The notes under the pieces: generated by a model | Database searches by the model: none | Told to the model about the DNA's origin: nothing | What the model saw: the letters and a program-made list of their open reading frames with translations, nothing else | Shown here: piece by piece, positions 9,269 through 18,761 of the stretch | Layout: every line of letters begins with the position of its first letter | Numbering within the stretch: position 1 is the first letter of the stretch | From: Psychrobacillus sp044762855 | Lineage (GTDB): Bacteria; Bacillota; Bacilli; Bacillales_A; Planococcaceae | Direction of reading: 5' to 3' | Length of the DNA stretch: 64,000 bases | Assembly (NCBI RefSeq): GCF_044762855.1 | Contig: NZ_JBIWFB010000001.1 | Coordinates: forward strand, 496,001-560,000 | Made by a program: the position numbers and the translations under genes

Positions 9269-11518
9269 ATGGGTAAATTTAAAAAAAGCATATCAGTACT
9301 TGTGGTTGCGGTATTGATACTTGCAGCAGGGATTTTCGTTAAGCAAGCACCTGTAAATGCGCAGGAGGAAGAAAAGGAGATTAATATTACGCTCCTTGCT
9401 ACATCAGATATTCATGGGCGTTTCATGCCATGGGATTATGCGATAGATGGTCCAAATTTAACGGGAAGCTTAACTCAATTACATACAATAATCCAAGGTA
9501 TTCGTAAAGACAATCCGAATACTATCTTATTGGATAATGGGGATTTGATACAAGATAACTCCGCGGAACTATTCAATGATCAACCAGAGTCACCAATGAC
9601 CGTTGCTATTAATGAAATGGGGTACGAAGCTTGGACATATGGAAATCATGAGTTCAATTTCGGCTTAGACGTATTGGACAAAGTTTCTAGTCAATTCAAA
9701 GGACCTAAACTAGCAGGAAATGTATATAAAGAAAATGGTGAACGCTATTTACCAGCATATACAATTATTGAACGGGAAGGCGTTAAAATCGGGATAATTG
9801 GTATGGTAACACCAATGATTACAGAGTATGAGAAGGGGACAAATCATCTAGAGGGATTAGTTGTAAAAAATCCAGTAGATGAAACTAAAAAAGCAGTGAA
9901 AGAATTAGAAGGTAAAGTAGATGTAATGATTGGCCTGATGCATATGGGGTTGGAAAATGAGAACGGCAATCCAGGAACGGGCGTAAAGGAAATGGCTAAT
10001 GCTATTCCAGAACTAGCTGCAATATTTGCAGGTCACAATCATGTACTTATAAATAAAGAAGATGTTAACGGAATCCTTATCACAGAACCTAACAAATACG
10101 GAACACATATTTCACGAATCGATTTAACATTTGCTCGCCAAGAAGAGCAGCTGACATTAACAAATAAAGATGCTTCGACTATTCCTGTAAAAAACGAAGA
10201 TGGAACATTTGTTGAATCTGATAAAGAGCTTGAAAAGATATTGAAGCCATATCATGAGTTTGCTCGCGCAGACGCTAATATTGAAGTAGCACAGCTTAAA
10301 GGAACAAATCTTGTTCCTAAAAATGAAATCAATGGAATACCTGCTGTACAAATTCAAGAAACACCTTTGTCCGACTTCTTTCATGAGGTGATGCTACACT
10401 ATAGTAAGGCAGATGTAGTCGCGCATCAGATTGATAACGACAAAGCATTATTAGATATTGGTGCTATTAAGAAAAAGGATATTGCATATAATTATCAATT
10501 TGCCGGTGGGGAAGTATCGGTATATGAAGTAACGGGAAAAGATTTAAAAGACTATATGGAATGGGCTGTAGGTTACTTTAACAGTACACGCGATGGAGAT
10601 GTAACAGTTAGTTTTGATAAAAATCGACGAGCATCTAAATATAGCACGAATGACTTTTTTGGAAATGTTAAATATGAAATCGATCTAAATGAGCAACCAG
10701 GAAATAGAATAAAAAATCTTCGTAAATTAGATGGAAAACCTATTGAGTTGGAAGATAACCTGAAACTTGGCATGAATGCGTATAGAATGGACTTTCTTCT
10801 GTCAAAAGGGCAGGCACTTGAAGGACGTAAATTTAACCTGGTTTGGTCATCAAAAGATGAAAGTGCATATGGAGAAACTGGAGGAACTATCCGTAATCTA
10901 GCAATTAGATACTTGAAAGATGAGATGAACGGTAATTATGAACCTGTAATCCAACATAACTGGAAAATAATAGGTGTCGATACAAATTCACCTGATCGTG
11001 CTGCTGTTGTTGAACTTATCAATAAAGGCATCTTAGCAATTCCTACAACAGAAGATGGCAAATTTACAAACATCGCCTCCATCAATGTAAATGATGCAAT
11101 AACAAAAAAAGAAATAGAAGAGTTAACACAGAAAGCAAAAGTAGATTCAACCAAATTTTCTCCAGTGAAAACAACAGGAGACTTTTATCAACAGCTTGTT
11201 AAAGTATTGAATACTACGGTAGAAGAGAAAGAAAAAGGAATGGAGAAACCGGCGGAAGAGCCAACACCTCCAAGTAAAGCTCCAACAGAAAAATCAAAAC
11301 CAGATAATACTAAACCGGTATTATCTAAAGATGAAGGAATTGTTACTTCTTATTTTTTAAAAGTTCGTCCAAAGCCATCCAACAATAGCAAACCAATTGG
11401 AGCAATCTCTAAAAATACCCAAATCACAATCCTAGGTGAAGAAAAAGGCTGGTATAAAATTTCTTATAAAGATAAAACTGGCTATGTTTATAGCCGATAT
11501 ATTAAAGTAGAAAAATAG
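9269..11518 (+). CDS. Secreted bifunctional metallophosphatase/5'-nucleotidase with SH3 domain
   Basis: A 749-residue exported enzyme of the UshA/YfkN family that hydrolyses extracellular nucleotides to nucleosides and phosphate. There is a signal peptide over residues 1-31 (basic start, VVAVLILAAG core, VNAQ cleavage region). The metallophosphatase domain runs about 38-280 with the metal motifs TSDIHGRF, LDNGDLIQDN, YGNHEFNFG and GHNH. The 5'-nucleotidase C-terminal domain spans about 330-560, followed by a linker rich in Pro/Lys/Thr and a C-terminal bacterial SH3 domain (last ~60 residues) that probably binds cell wall. No LPxTG motif is present. A good promoter precedes it and a terminator follows. 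Substrate range is inferred from the family. Confidence 0.9.
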   Translation: MGKFKKSISVLVVAVLILAAGIFVKQAPVNAQEEEKEINITLLATSDIHGRFMPWDYAIDGPNLTGSLTQLHTIIQGIRKDNPNTILLDNGDLIQDNSAELFNDQPESPMTVAINEMGYEAWTYGNHEFNFGLDVLDKVSSQFKGPKLAGNVYKENGERYLPAYTIIEREGVKIGIIGMVTPMITEYEKGTNHLEGLVVKNPVDETKKAVKELEGKVDVMIGLMHMGLENENGNPGTGVKEMANAIPELAAIFAGHNHVLINKEDVNGILITEPNKYGTHISRIDLTFARQEEQLTLTNKDASTIPVKNEDGTFVESDKELEKILKPYHEFARADANIEVAQLKGTNLVPKNEINGIPAVQIQETPLSDFFHEVMLHYSKADVVAHQIDNDKALLDIGAIKKKDIAYNYQFAGGEVSVYEVTGKDLKDYMEWAVGYFNSTRDGDVTVSFDKNRRASKYSTNDFFGNVKYEIDLNEQPGNRIKNLRKLDGKPIELEDNLKLGMNAYRMDFLLSKGQALEGRKFNLVWSSKDESAYGETGGTIRNLAIRYLKDEMNGNYEPVIQHNWKIIGVDTNSPDRAAVVELINKGILAIPTTEDGKFTNIASINVNDAITKKEIEELTQKAKVDSTKFSPVKTTGDFYQQLVKVLNTTVEEKEKGMEKPAEEPTPPSKAPTEKSKPDNTKPVLSKDEGIVTSYFLKVRPKPSNNSKPIGAISKNTQITILGEEKGWYKISYKDKTGYVYSRYIKVEK

Positions 11519-11533
11519 AATAGCTTATCAATA

Positions 11534-11575
11534 GAGAAAGTAACCAAGAAAAGTTCTGGTTACTTTCTTTTTGTT
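11534..11575 (+). terminator. Terminator of the 5'-nucleotidase gene
   Basis: A hairpin of AGAAAGTAACCA pairing with TGGTTACTTTCT, extended by further pairing in the loop, followed by TTTTTG. Confidence 0.85.
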
Positions 11576-11911
11576 TTGGAGGCAAAATTTCTCACAAGTC
11601 CATTTACATCTTCAAAAAAACTTCATAAAACTTTTCGAAATATAAATTATTTAAGAAAATCATACATTATCTATTGCACTATAGTATTATTGTATTTAGC
11701 GCATTATGATTTCTTATACCTATTTAATTTGTCGTATATTAGAGAAAAGGTAATGAATTTATAAGGGATACCAAAAGATTACTATATTGCTTTAAATTCT
11801 TTAGGTGATGGGAGAAAAATTATTTGAGTTTTTAATTTAAATAAGTTCTTTGGCTGAGAAAGAAACGATAATACATAATGCAAAAGAAATAAAAAAGGAC
11901 GGTATTTTACA
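11576..11911. other. AT-rich intergenic region before a chemoreceptor gene
   Basis: A 62-codon frame on the + strand here has no ribosome site and a biased, low-complexity composition, so I do not call it a gene. The region probably holds the promoter of the next gene, but I cannot pick one out with confidence. Confidence 0.45.
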
Positions 11912-13663
11912 ATGAAAAAAATAAAAGGTATGGCATCAATCAAAGCGAAGCTTATTAGTATTTCTATACTATTGCTCACGATTCCTTTGATTGTTTTAGG
12001 TGTTTTTAGTTATCAAAAGAGTGCCAGTAGTTTAAATAATACAGGGGAACAAATTTTAAAGAATAGTGTAGAACAGACTATAGAAATGATACACGTCTTA
12101 AATGAAAGCGTGGAAAATGGTGATATTACTTTAGTAGAGGCTCAAGAAAAAGTAAAGATTACAATGTTAGGTAACCTCAATTCGGATGGAACACGACCAA
12201 TCAATCCTAATTTAGATTTAGGGAAGAATGGTTATATGTTTGTTTTAGATAGTGAAGGATTAGAACTTGCACACCCAACAGCGGAAGGTAAAAACCTATG
12301 GGAATCAGAGGATTCAAATGGTGTAAAATTTGTTCAAGAAATTATTAAAACTGGAAATGATGGCGGTGGTTTTATTTATTATGAATGGCCACATCCAACA
12401 AACGAAAATTTAATTGAAACGAAAGTGTCCTACTCTGAAACTGACCCATATTGGGGGTGGGTAATAAATTCAAGCACTTACTTAATGGATTTTAATTCGT
12501 CTGCTACGGAAATACTTAAAATTATCTTTGTTGTCATTGCTATTACCTTAGGTGTAGGTATATTAATTATTTGGTGGTTCGCAAACAGCATTGCCAATCC
12601 TATTAAAAAGGTTGTAACCCATATGAATCACCTTGCTGATGGAGATTTAACGCAAAGAGAGCTCCAAGTCAGCTCCAAAGATGAAACAGGTCAACTTGCT
12701 TCAGCAATGAACCAGTTGCAAGGTAATCTAGTAGAGGCTATGTCACGCATTTCTCAAAGTACCGAAACCCTATCAAGTCATAGTGAAGAACTCACTCAAT
12801 CTGCGAATGAAGTAAAAGTCGGGACAGAACAAATTGCTACAACAATGCAAGAATTAGCTTTGGGGGCAGAATCACAAGCTAATAGTGCAAGTGATTTGTC
12901 TGCCATTATGGATACATTTGTATCGAGTGTTGTAGAAGCCAATGAAAATGGAGAAACTATTCATAAATCCTCTCATAAAGTATTGAAAATGACGAATGAA
13001 GGAAAGCAATTAATGGATTCTTCAAATGAACAAATGGGAAAAGTGGACCAAATTATAAAAGAATCAGTTATCAGAATCCAAGGATTTGAAGCACGAACAA
13101 ATGAAATTGTAAGTTTAGTTTCTGTCATTAAAGACATTGCTGGTCAAACCAATTTGTTAGCCTTAAATGCATCGATTGAAGCAGCGAGAGCAGGTGAACA
13201 TGGAAAAGGATTTGCGGTTGTAGCAGATGAAGTGAGGAAACTGGCTGAACAAGTGAATAATTCGGTTAAAGACATTACAATAATTGTAGAAAATACACAA
13301 AATGATTTCGGACAAGTAAAAGAGTTTTTAGATAACGGATATAAAGAAGTAGAAAAAGGGAAAGAGCAGATTCATCTAACAGGAGAAACCATTAACAACA
13401 TTATGCTTTCGGTTACAGGGATGGTGGAAAGTATACAAACTATTTCCAACAATTTAGAACAGATTTCAGCGAATAGTCAAGAGATGAATGGTCAAGTGGA
13501 AGAAATTGCTTCCATTTCGGTAGAAGCTGCAGCTGGGGTGGAAGAAACCGCAGCAACCGCAGAAGAATCAAATAGTTCTATTGAAGAAGTAGCTGGTAGT
13601 GCAGAACAACTTGCAAAATTAGCGGAAGAACTGAATGTTATCGTTAGACACTTTAAACTTTAA
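11912..13663 (+). CDS. Methyl-accepting chemotaxis protein with single Cache sensor
   Basis: A 583-residue chemoreceptor. Residues about 13-35 form the first membrane helix. An extracellular sCache_2-like domain follows (about 40-195), shown by GKNGYMFVLDSEGLELAHP and by YYEWPHP and PYWGWVINSS, a pattern common in receptors for small organic acids. A second membrane helix (about 205-228), HAMP, and the signalling coiled coil with EHGKGFAVVADEVRKLAEQ at the tip complete it. It differs from the chemoreceptor at 7.2-8.9 kb in its sensor, so the two should respond to different signals. Start chosen at the ATG after AAAAAAGGACGG. Confidence 0.92.
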   Translation: MKKIKGMASIKAKLISISILLLTIPLIVLGVFSYQKSASSLNNTGEQILKNSVEQTIEMIHVLNESVENGDITLVEAQEKVKITMLGNLNSDGTRPINPNLDLGKNGYMFVLDSEGLELAHPTAEGKNLWESEDSNGVKFVQEIIKTGNDGGGFIYYEWPHPTNENLIETKVSYSETDPYWGWVINSSTYLMDFNSSATEILKIIFVVIAITLGVGILIIWWFANSIANPIKKVVTHMNHLADGDLTQRELQVSSKDETGQLASAMNQLQGNLVEAMSRISQSTETLSSHSEELTQSANEVKVGTEQIATTMQELALGAESQANSASDLSAIMDTFVSSVVEANENGETIHKSSHKVLKMTNEGKQLMDSSNEQMGKVDQIIKESVIRIQGFEARTNEIVSLVSVIKDIAGQTNLLALNASIEAARAGEHGKGFAVVADEVRKLAEQVNNSVKDITIIVENTQNDFGQVKEFLDNGYKEVEKGKEQIHLTGETINNIMLSVTGMVESIQTISNNLEQISANSQEMNGQVEEIASISVEAAAGVEETAATAEESNSSIEEVAGSAEQLAKLAEELNVIVRHFKL

Positions 13664-13680
13664 TAGATTGACAATATATA

Positions 13681-13719
13681 CGAGGTCGTTGATTAAAAAT
13701 TCAACAATCTCGTTTTTTT
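13681..13719 (+). terminator. Terminator of the Cache chemoreceptor gene
   Basis: A 12-bp stem with two mismatches (CGAGGTCGTTGA with TCAACAATCTCG) and an 8-base loop, followed by seven T. Confidence 0.75.
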
Positions 13720-14334
13720 GGGATAGAATGCACTGATTAATAGGGATTGGAAAAGATAATCATTATCTTTAATGATTTAAATTAAGGAATTTTATATGAA
13801 TTAGATAAACTTCGTATAACCAATTCGATGAATGTATTAATTCAAAAATGTTTTGTTTGTGAAGGCTTTTCCTTCTACTATCATTCATTAAGGATTCCTA
13901 CAAACAATTCAAATCAGAGACAGAAGAGTTTATGATGAATCTTTCTATTTTTTGAAAGGCTCATTTTTCTCAAGTCGGTTGGTGTACGAATTGCATTAGA
14001 CGATGTAGCAATTAGAATAAATATTGAAGTAAATGGAGTCTTCATTATTAGCATAATAAGTCACAGCATTATTACTTTTTGTTTTTTTGTATAGCTAGTT
14101 AGAATCGGATTGGGTAGTTTTATAGGATGACCTATTGTAAGCATTGAGAGTGAACCTATCTTTATTAATCTATGAAAATTGGGTAAATAATTCTTAACAA
14201 GACACTACATATACTGTGAAGGCGACAAAATCGAATTTCGAATACGACAATATCCTCCCAAACAAGACAAAACTACTCAGAACGTGACAACCCTTAAACA
14301 CCGTATACATGTTATCCTATATAGTATTAGTGTT
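13720..14334. other. Gene-free intergenic region
   Basis: No open frame with a ribosome site and no recognisable RNA gene. The right end carries a 45-bp palindromic repeat just upstream of the next gene. Confidence 0.5.
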
Positions 14335-14379
14335 CTCCCTGTGTTAGACACAATTCTGAATAGTTTCTTACACAGGGAA
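14335..14379. repeat. 45-bp palindromic repeat, short form, diverged copy
   Basis: A near-palindrome beginning CTCCCTGTGTTAGACACAATTC and ending in its approximate complement, shortened here to its arms. It matches the 45-bp copies at 48444 and 51071 in length and layout but has more mismatches, including both outermost bases. It lies 27 bases before a start codon. Confidence 0.75.
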
Positions 14380-14406
14380 TGAAACAAAAGAAAAGGCGTG
14401 ATAAAA

Positions 14407-15453
14407 ATGACAGTAGGACGTAATGATCTATGTCCATGCGGAAGCGGGAAAAAATATAAAAAATGTCATGGTGGTGCAGCAAAAGTAGTCTCCATCCAAA
14501 AAGTAGTAGATGAAGAACTAAATCAAATCATCCGAAACTTTTATATAGAGTATCCAGAACAAAAAGATAGGTATCAGTTAAACATACTACTTAATAAATG
14601 GACCTCTAAACTAAAAGGTTTTTGGCCTATAAATCATATTGAAAAATTAGCGGTGGATTACTTTTTATTATTAAAACAGAAGGACATTTGGCAGAAGTAT
14701 ATAGAAAGACAATTGCAAAAAGCCGTAAGACCTTCTGTAAAAGAGGTCCTTGAGAAGTGGATGGGTCCGATGATGATTATAGGAGAAGTGACGAAAAGAG
14801 AAACGGAAACTGTCACGTTGAAGGAAATTATAGATGGCAAGGTTTATATATTGGATACATTAGGTGACACGTTCGGGGAAAAAGGAGATTATGTCATTGG
14901 TATGGTGTTACCGGATGCACGTAAAGGTGCGAATGCCCTTATGGTTGTTACTGGTATTTCATTTATGCCAAATTGGGTTTCGGATGCGGTGCAGAATGTG
15001 AAGAAGCTTGCCAAAAAGAACGGCTTAGATACACAAGCATTCTATTTGGAAAATATGCTAGGGTGTTTGGAATTAATAAGTAAAAGTAAAAAAAGCGACG
15101 TCAAAATGACTGAAAAACAAATAGAAATGCAAGGAATATTGGAAGATATGCTTATCAATAAAGGGGTAAAAAATGACGAACTGCTAAGTATATTTGGTGG
15201 TTATTTACAGGCCTCTTCTCCAAATCCTCGTAAAGCTGAAGCAGTAGCTGCAGGAGCATTTCGTTTTGGAAAGGAACATCTATCTTCACAACAATTCCCT
15301 TGGACAAATAAAGATATAGCCGAAATGTTTGGCGTTTCGACTTCGACCGTTCAAAAATACTTTGAAGAAATAGAAGAATTTTTCTTTTCTATGAGAGATA
15401 AATTAACGAACGAGTCGAATAAAAAGAATATTGCTTTGAAAATGGGAACGTAA
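14407..15453 (+). CDS. SEC-C zinc-motif protein with C-terminal helix-turn-helix
   Basis: A 348-residue protein opening with a SEC-C zinc motif, GRNDLCPCGSGKKYKKCHG (C-x-C-x8-CH), the same element found at the end of SecA and in YecA-like proteins. The middle (about 40-270) is not recognised. Near residue 300 NKDIAEMFGVSTSTVQKYF looks like a helix-turn-helix, so a DNA-binding or regulatory role is possible. I chose ATG 14407, with AAAAGG ten bases upstream, over the in-frame GTG at 14398. It stands alone, directly behind a palindromic repeat. Function unknown. Confidence 0.75.
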   Translation: MTVGRNDLCPCGSGKKYKKCHGGAAKVVSIQKVVDEELNQIIRNFYIEYPEQKDRYQLNILLNKWTSKLKGFWPINHIEKLAVDYFLLLKQKDIWQKYIERQLQKAVRPSVKEVLEKWMGPMMIIGEVTKRETETVTLKEIIDGKVYILDTLGDTFGEKGDYVIGMVLPDARKGANALMVVTGISFMPNWVSDAVQNVKKLAKKNGLDTQAFYLENMLGCLELISKSKKSDVKMTEKQIEMQGILEDMLINKGVKNDELLSIFGGYLQASSPNPRKAEAVAAGAFRFGKEHLSSQQFPWTNKDIAEMFGVSTSTVQKYFEEIEEFFFSMRDKLTNESNKKNIALKMGT

Positions 15454-15485
15454 CCTAGACTTTCCTAATATAAAACTGAGAAATA

Positions 15486-15755
15486 ATGATTCATATGGCA
15501 AGCGTTGAAACGAGACAAGAAACCGATATAAATGATTATCTAAGTAAAATTGTGAATAAACCATACAAACCAAAAAATTCACAAGAAGTTGCCCAATTGC
15601 AAATATATGAAGGCTACTTCGTCAAAATAAAAACTTCGAACTCAATATTGGGAAAATGGACAACAGTTAAACCCAAACAATGCAGACCTCCTTTTGTATT
15701 ACAGGTGCGTACACAACCTAAGAACAATTCTGTTAACTACACAAGAATAATCTGA
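15486..15755 (+). CDS. Doubtful small hypothetical protein
   Basis: An 89-codon frame (ATG 15486, or ATG 15495) with a poor ribosome site. Its last 20 codons run into a diverged repeat that recurs at 17.3 kb, so the 3' end may be repeat DNA rather than gene. The product is hydrophilic and not recognised. It could be the truncated front of a former gene. Confidence 0.3.
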   Translation: MIHMASVETRQETDINDYLSKIVNKPYKPKNSQEVAQLQIYEGYFVKIKTSNSILGKWTTVKPKQCRPPFVLQVRTQPKNNSVNYTRII

Positions 15756-15792
15756 AAGTAACTAGGTTATTCTTGTTTCTTTTTGTTATTAA
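15698..15792. repeat. Diverged intergenic repeat, copy A
   Basis: It begins ATTACAGGTGC and ends in a T-rich hairpin tail. A related sequence occurs at 17319-17424. The inner part, AAGAATAA with GGTTATTCTTG, can form a hairpin followed by T, so it may also terminate transcription. Confidence 0.45.
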
Positions 15793-15860
15793 TTGTAACT
15801 CCCATCTACTCATCACATATAATTTTAGTAAACTTTGTTGAAAACTATTAAAATTCTACG

Positions 15861-15889
15861 TTGAATAGTTTCCAAATCAATAGTAAGAT
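15861..15889 (+). promoter_or_regulatory. Probable sigma-A promoter of the SbsC-like gene
   Basis: TTGAAT at 15861-15866 and TAAGAT at 15884-15889, spaced by 17 bases, 60 bases before the start codon. Confidence 0.5.
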
Positions 15890-15949
15890 TAAATTGTGGA
15901 AATATAATGGAAATTACTCGGTGATTTACCTAACAAAAGGGGGAGCAAT

Positions 15950-17092
15950 ATGAGTAAACGTTTTATTAAACAAACTACAGCGGCAGTATTGTTAACGACT
16001 TCTGTTTTGTCGTTTTCTTCGGTGGCATTAGGGGCAACTTCGGTTGATCAATCAGTGAACAATGTAAAAGCGGAACTGAACAAGGTGACTACGCATTATG
16101 TATATCCATCACTAGATGGGAAACTTGCACCAAGTAGCTCACTATACCCAGTGTTAAACAACGCAAAGAAAAACTATCAACTTACAAGAAGTGCCGTAGT
16201 TTCGTCTGACCTGTCTTCTGCACAAAAAACTTCGAAGTTAAAAGAAATCGACTCACTTTACAAGGAAAAAGTTTCAGGTGGATTAGTATCCTATATCGAT
16301 GCATATAACTATGCAACAGAATATTTAGTGCCAATCATGAATGAAATTGAAGTAGCCGAAGCAAAAAATGACTTTTTGGCAGTGGAAAAAGCGTATCACA
16401 AATTATCCTACCAACTTAAAAGTAGAACAGCGATTCTATATCGTTTCTCTGGTAAAGCGGCTCGAGATCTTTTATTAGAAGAGTATAAAAAGCCAGCAGA
16501 TGCAAAACGTGATGAATTAATGGTGCCAGTTACAATCTACATGAAACTTGTGGAAGTAAACGAATTATTGAAAACTAATAATACAGCAGAGGCTAAAACT
16601 ATGTTTGCACAAATTGAAACTCTATCAGACCGTCTTCCAAATGCATCAACAAACAAGTTCGTTGCGGCATTACTAGAAGAGGTAGCTAAGGTGAAAGATG
16701 TTGTTGGTGATACTTCACCAGTTACACCATCCCAACAAGCAATCTTAAATGAAAAAGTAGCTAGCTTAGTAACTGCACTCAATGCAACGCTATCTGATCA
16801 ATTAACAGCTTCCACGAAAGGTACTAATTCTCTTACCGTTACCGTAAAAGAAGACGTCGGACTAGCCAAATTTTTAGGAAAAGGATTCTATCAAACATTT
16901 ACCAAACAATTAGGTGTAACCAAAGTGAATGGTAACAATCCTACATCTATAAAAGCTCTTGAATATACTGCAGCGGCATTCCCAGATGGTGCAGATTCAT
17001 TAGCTGATTTAAAAGGGAAAACAGTTACCCTTAAAATTACTGTGGACAATGGCTCAGCATTAGACGTGGAATTTAAAATCTTGTTTGAGTAA
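15950..17092 (+). CDS. Secreted SbsC-like surface protein
   Basis: A 380-residue exported protein. Residues 1-29 are a typical signal peptide (MSKRFIKQ, then a hydrophobic core, ending VALGATS). The mature part to about 250 is strongly helical and resembles the helical N-terminal region of S-layer proteins of the SbsC type that bind secondary cell-wall polymer (NNAKKNYQLTRSAV, SRTAILYRFSGKAARDLL). The last 120 residues are beta-rich with the feel of an Ig-like or invasin-like module. A GGGGGAG ribosome site and promoter precede it, and a 22-bp hairpin follows. A decayed partial copy lies 670 bp downstream. Cell-wall binding is inferred. Confidence 0.65.
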   Translation: MSKRFIKQTTAAVLLTTSVLSFSSVALGATSVDQSVNNVKAELNKVTTHYVYPSLDGKLAPSSSLYPVLNNAKKNYQLTRSAVVSSDLSSAQKTSKLKEIDSLYKEKVSGGLVSYIDAYNYATEYLVPIMNEIEVAEAKNDFLAVEKAYHKLSYQLKSRTAILYRFSGKAARDLLLEEYKKPADAKRDELMVPVTIYMKLVEVNELLKTNNTAEAKTMFAQIETLSDRLPNASTNKFVAALLEEVAKVKDVVGDTSPVTPSQQAILNEKVASLVTALNATLSDQLTASTKGTNSLTVTVKEDVGLAKFLGKGFYQTFTKQLGVTKVNGNNPTSIKALEYTAAAFPDGADSLADLKGKTVTLKITVDNGSALDVEFKILFE

Positions 17093-17177
17093 GGCAATAA
17101 TCCTTATGAATCACTTTCTTGTCAGAAAAAATTCCGCACTATTGTGACAGTTTAAAGCAATTCATTATTAAATATGT

Positions 17178-17228
17178 AAACACCAAATAACACTCTCCTT
17201 CTAGTCAGGAGAGTGTTATTTGGTGTTT
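17178..17228 (+). terminator. Strong hairpin terminator after the SbsC-like gene
   Basis: A perfect 22-bp stem (17178-17199 with 17207-17228) around a 7-base loop. It is symmetrical enough to work from either strand, although the T tract is short. Confidence 0.8.
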
Positions 17229-17229
17229 A

Positions 17230-17766
17230 TCTTTGATTAATCTCTTATCCAACGATACACCAAGAAGCATAGTAGAAACCTAAATCATCCATACGCTGCT
17301 GGATGATTTGTAAATTTTATTACAGGTGCCAGGCACTCGTACAAATCAGACACTATTCCGACAATTAAACGAAATCTATCTGAAAATAACCAGGCAGATC
17401 TTGTTTTTCTTTGTTTTTTATTAAGTTAGGGAAGTGATTTTGTATTTCACGAAAACCGCTAATATTTCAAATCCACCTCCAAATATATCCACAATCTTAT
17501 CCAATAGTTCGATTGAAATTTATATTTCTCACAGCAATATCCCCAAAAATGTTTAACTCGCAAAAACTCGGGTAAAGAGGTGGAGTAGGCTGAAAATTAT
17601 AAAAAGTTGAACGATCTACCTTCAATTCCAACAGAATACATAAGAAATCGGGTATTCACAAGAGTTGATATTCTTTTAGATAATCACTAAAGCAGGGGTA
17701 TTATCCTGAAATGGATTGTTTGAAGAATAATTTCACAATTTACCCGTGACAAAGGAAAGGAGAAAT
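17230..17766. other. Intergenic region with hairpin, no intact gene
   Basis: It contains a 10-bp hairpin (17282-17291 with 17300-17309) and repeat copy B. The remainder shows no frame with a ribosome site. Its right end resembles the leader of the SbsC-like gene, consistent with an old tandem duplication. Confidence 0.45.
17319..17424. repeat. Diverged intergenic repeat, copy B, with GGTGCCAGGCAC palindrome
   Basis: It starts ATTACAGGTGCC, continues with a GTGCC/GGCAC palindrome and ends in a T-rich tract as copy A does at 15698. The GGTGCC...GGCAC core recalls the REP-like palindromes found with IS200-type transposases in many Bacillales. Confidence 0.45.
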
Positions 17767-17925
17767 ATGAGCAAACGCTTTTTTAACAAACACTAGCAGC
17801 CCTTTATACCCTGCGTTAAATAGTACGCAGAAAAACTATCAACTTATTAGGGGAATGATAGTATCTTCAACACTATCTTCTGCACAAAAGAATGGGGATT
17901 TGAAAGAAATTGATATGTCCAATTA
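17767..17925 (+). pseudogene. Decayed partial copy of the SbsC-like gene
   Basis: It begins ATGAGCAAACGCTTTTTTAAC behind GGAAAGGAG, closely matching the start of the gene at 15950, then jumps to sequence equivalent to that gene's region near 16142-16257 (shared AAAAACTATCAACTTA and CTATCTTCTGCACAAAA). Most of the signal peptide and everything after about codon 105 are missing, and a stop interrupts the frame soon after the start. It is therefore a relic of a tandem duplicate, with an internal deletion. Confidence 0.8.
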
Positions 17926-17937
17926 AAGGAGATTTAT

Positions 17938-18630
17938 ATGAGGAAACTTAAATTTTTTTTGATATCATTAGGCGTAATTCTACTAGGAGCAGGAGGTTAC
18001 TTACTCTATATGTTCAAGTTTAAAGAGTATGAAGTAGCGGATGAAGCCGTAAAGGAAATTGTAGCGGATCCATATAAAGTTGAACTACCGGACGGAGGTA
18101 CGATCTTTATAAACCAAAAAGGGGAAGTTATCGAAGAAACGGTTATTGAAAAGAATACTAATACAGTTACAACTAGTTCACCATCCAATTCAGACATGCT
18201 AGCTGGGAAGACGGCAGGGCCTTCCTCCAATACCACGAGTACTAGTAGCAGTACAACAAAAACTTCTACAGAGAAACCGACTGTAGCGACAATAAAAGGC
18301 AAATACAGACCAGCCTTAGAAGGATTAGAAACACAAGCGGATGATAAAATCAATGCGCTTGTAGGCCATGCAGTGGCTGAATATCAAGATAAGAAAGCAA
18401 GTGGAGAAAAAGTAGATTTTGGCTATTTCTACAATAAATACATGACTGCTGCAAGCGATTTAGAAGCGAATACAGATACTATTTTCCAAGCAGTGTTAGA
18501 CGCAGTGGAAAAGGATCTCGCTGCAAATGGCTATGATAAATCTTATGCACAAAGTTTCAAAGATGAGTATGAAGCAACCAAAAAAGCGCGACGTGATAAT
18601 TTACTAAGTAAAGCGCTTGGCAATCGTTGA
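17938..18630 (+). CDS. Hypothetical membrane-anchored protein with Ser/Thr linker
   Basis: A 230-residue protein with one N-terminal membrane helix (about 5-27, FFLISLGVILLGAGGYLLY) and no cleavage site, so probably anchored with its body outside. Residues about 75-125 form a Ser/Thr-rich linker. The remainder is a helical, charged domain of some 100 residues that I do not recognise. The ribosome site AAAGGAG is good. It sits between the SbsC-like relic and the exopolysaccharide genes and could belong to either group. Confidence 0.7.
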   Translation: MRKLKFFLISLGVILLGAGGYLLYMFKFKEYEVADEAVKEIVADPYKVELPDGGTIFINQKGEVIEETVIEKNTNTVTTSSPSNSDMLAGKTAGPSSNTTSTSSSTTKTSTEKPTVATIKGKYRPALEGLETQADDKINALVGHAVAEYQDKKASGEKVDFGYFYNKYMTAASDLEANTDTIFQAVLDAVEKDLAANGYDKSYAQSFKDEYEATKKARRDNLLSKALGNR

Positions 18631-18761
18631 TTAACCAAAAATTCATTCGATACAATTCAATGGGATATGGCAATGGAACTTTGTGTTATACACAGTAATA
18701 TAAATGGATACTATACTATGACAAAACTAATAGAAATGTATTTAAAGGAGTAATCGATTGA

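Noticed and set aside
11576..11764. 62-codon plus-strand frame after the nucleotidase terminator
   Set aside because: The only GGAG-like match lies at the terminator tail and the product is an AT-driven mixture of Ile, Tyr, Leu and Lys without a pattern.
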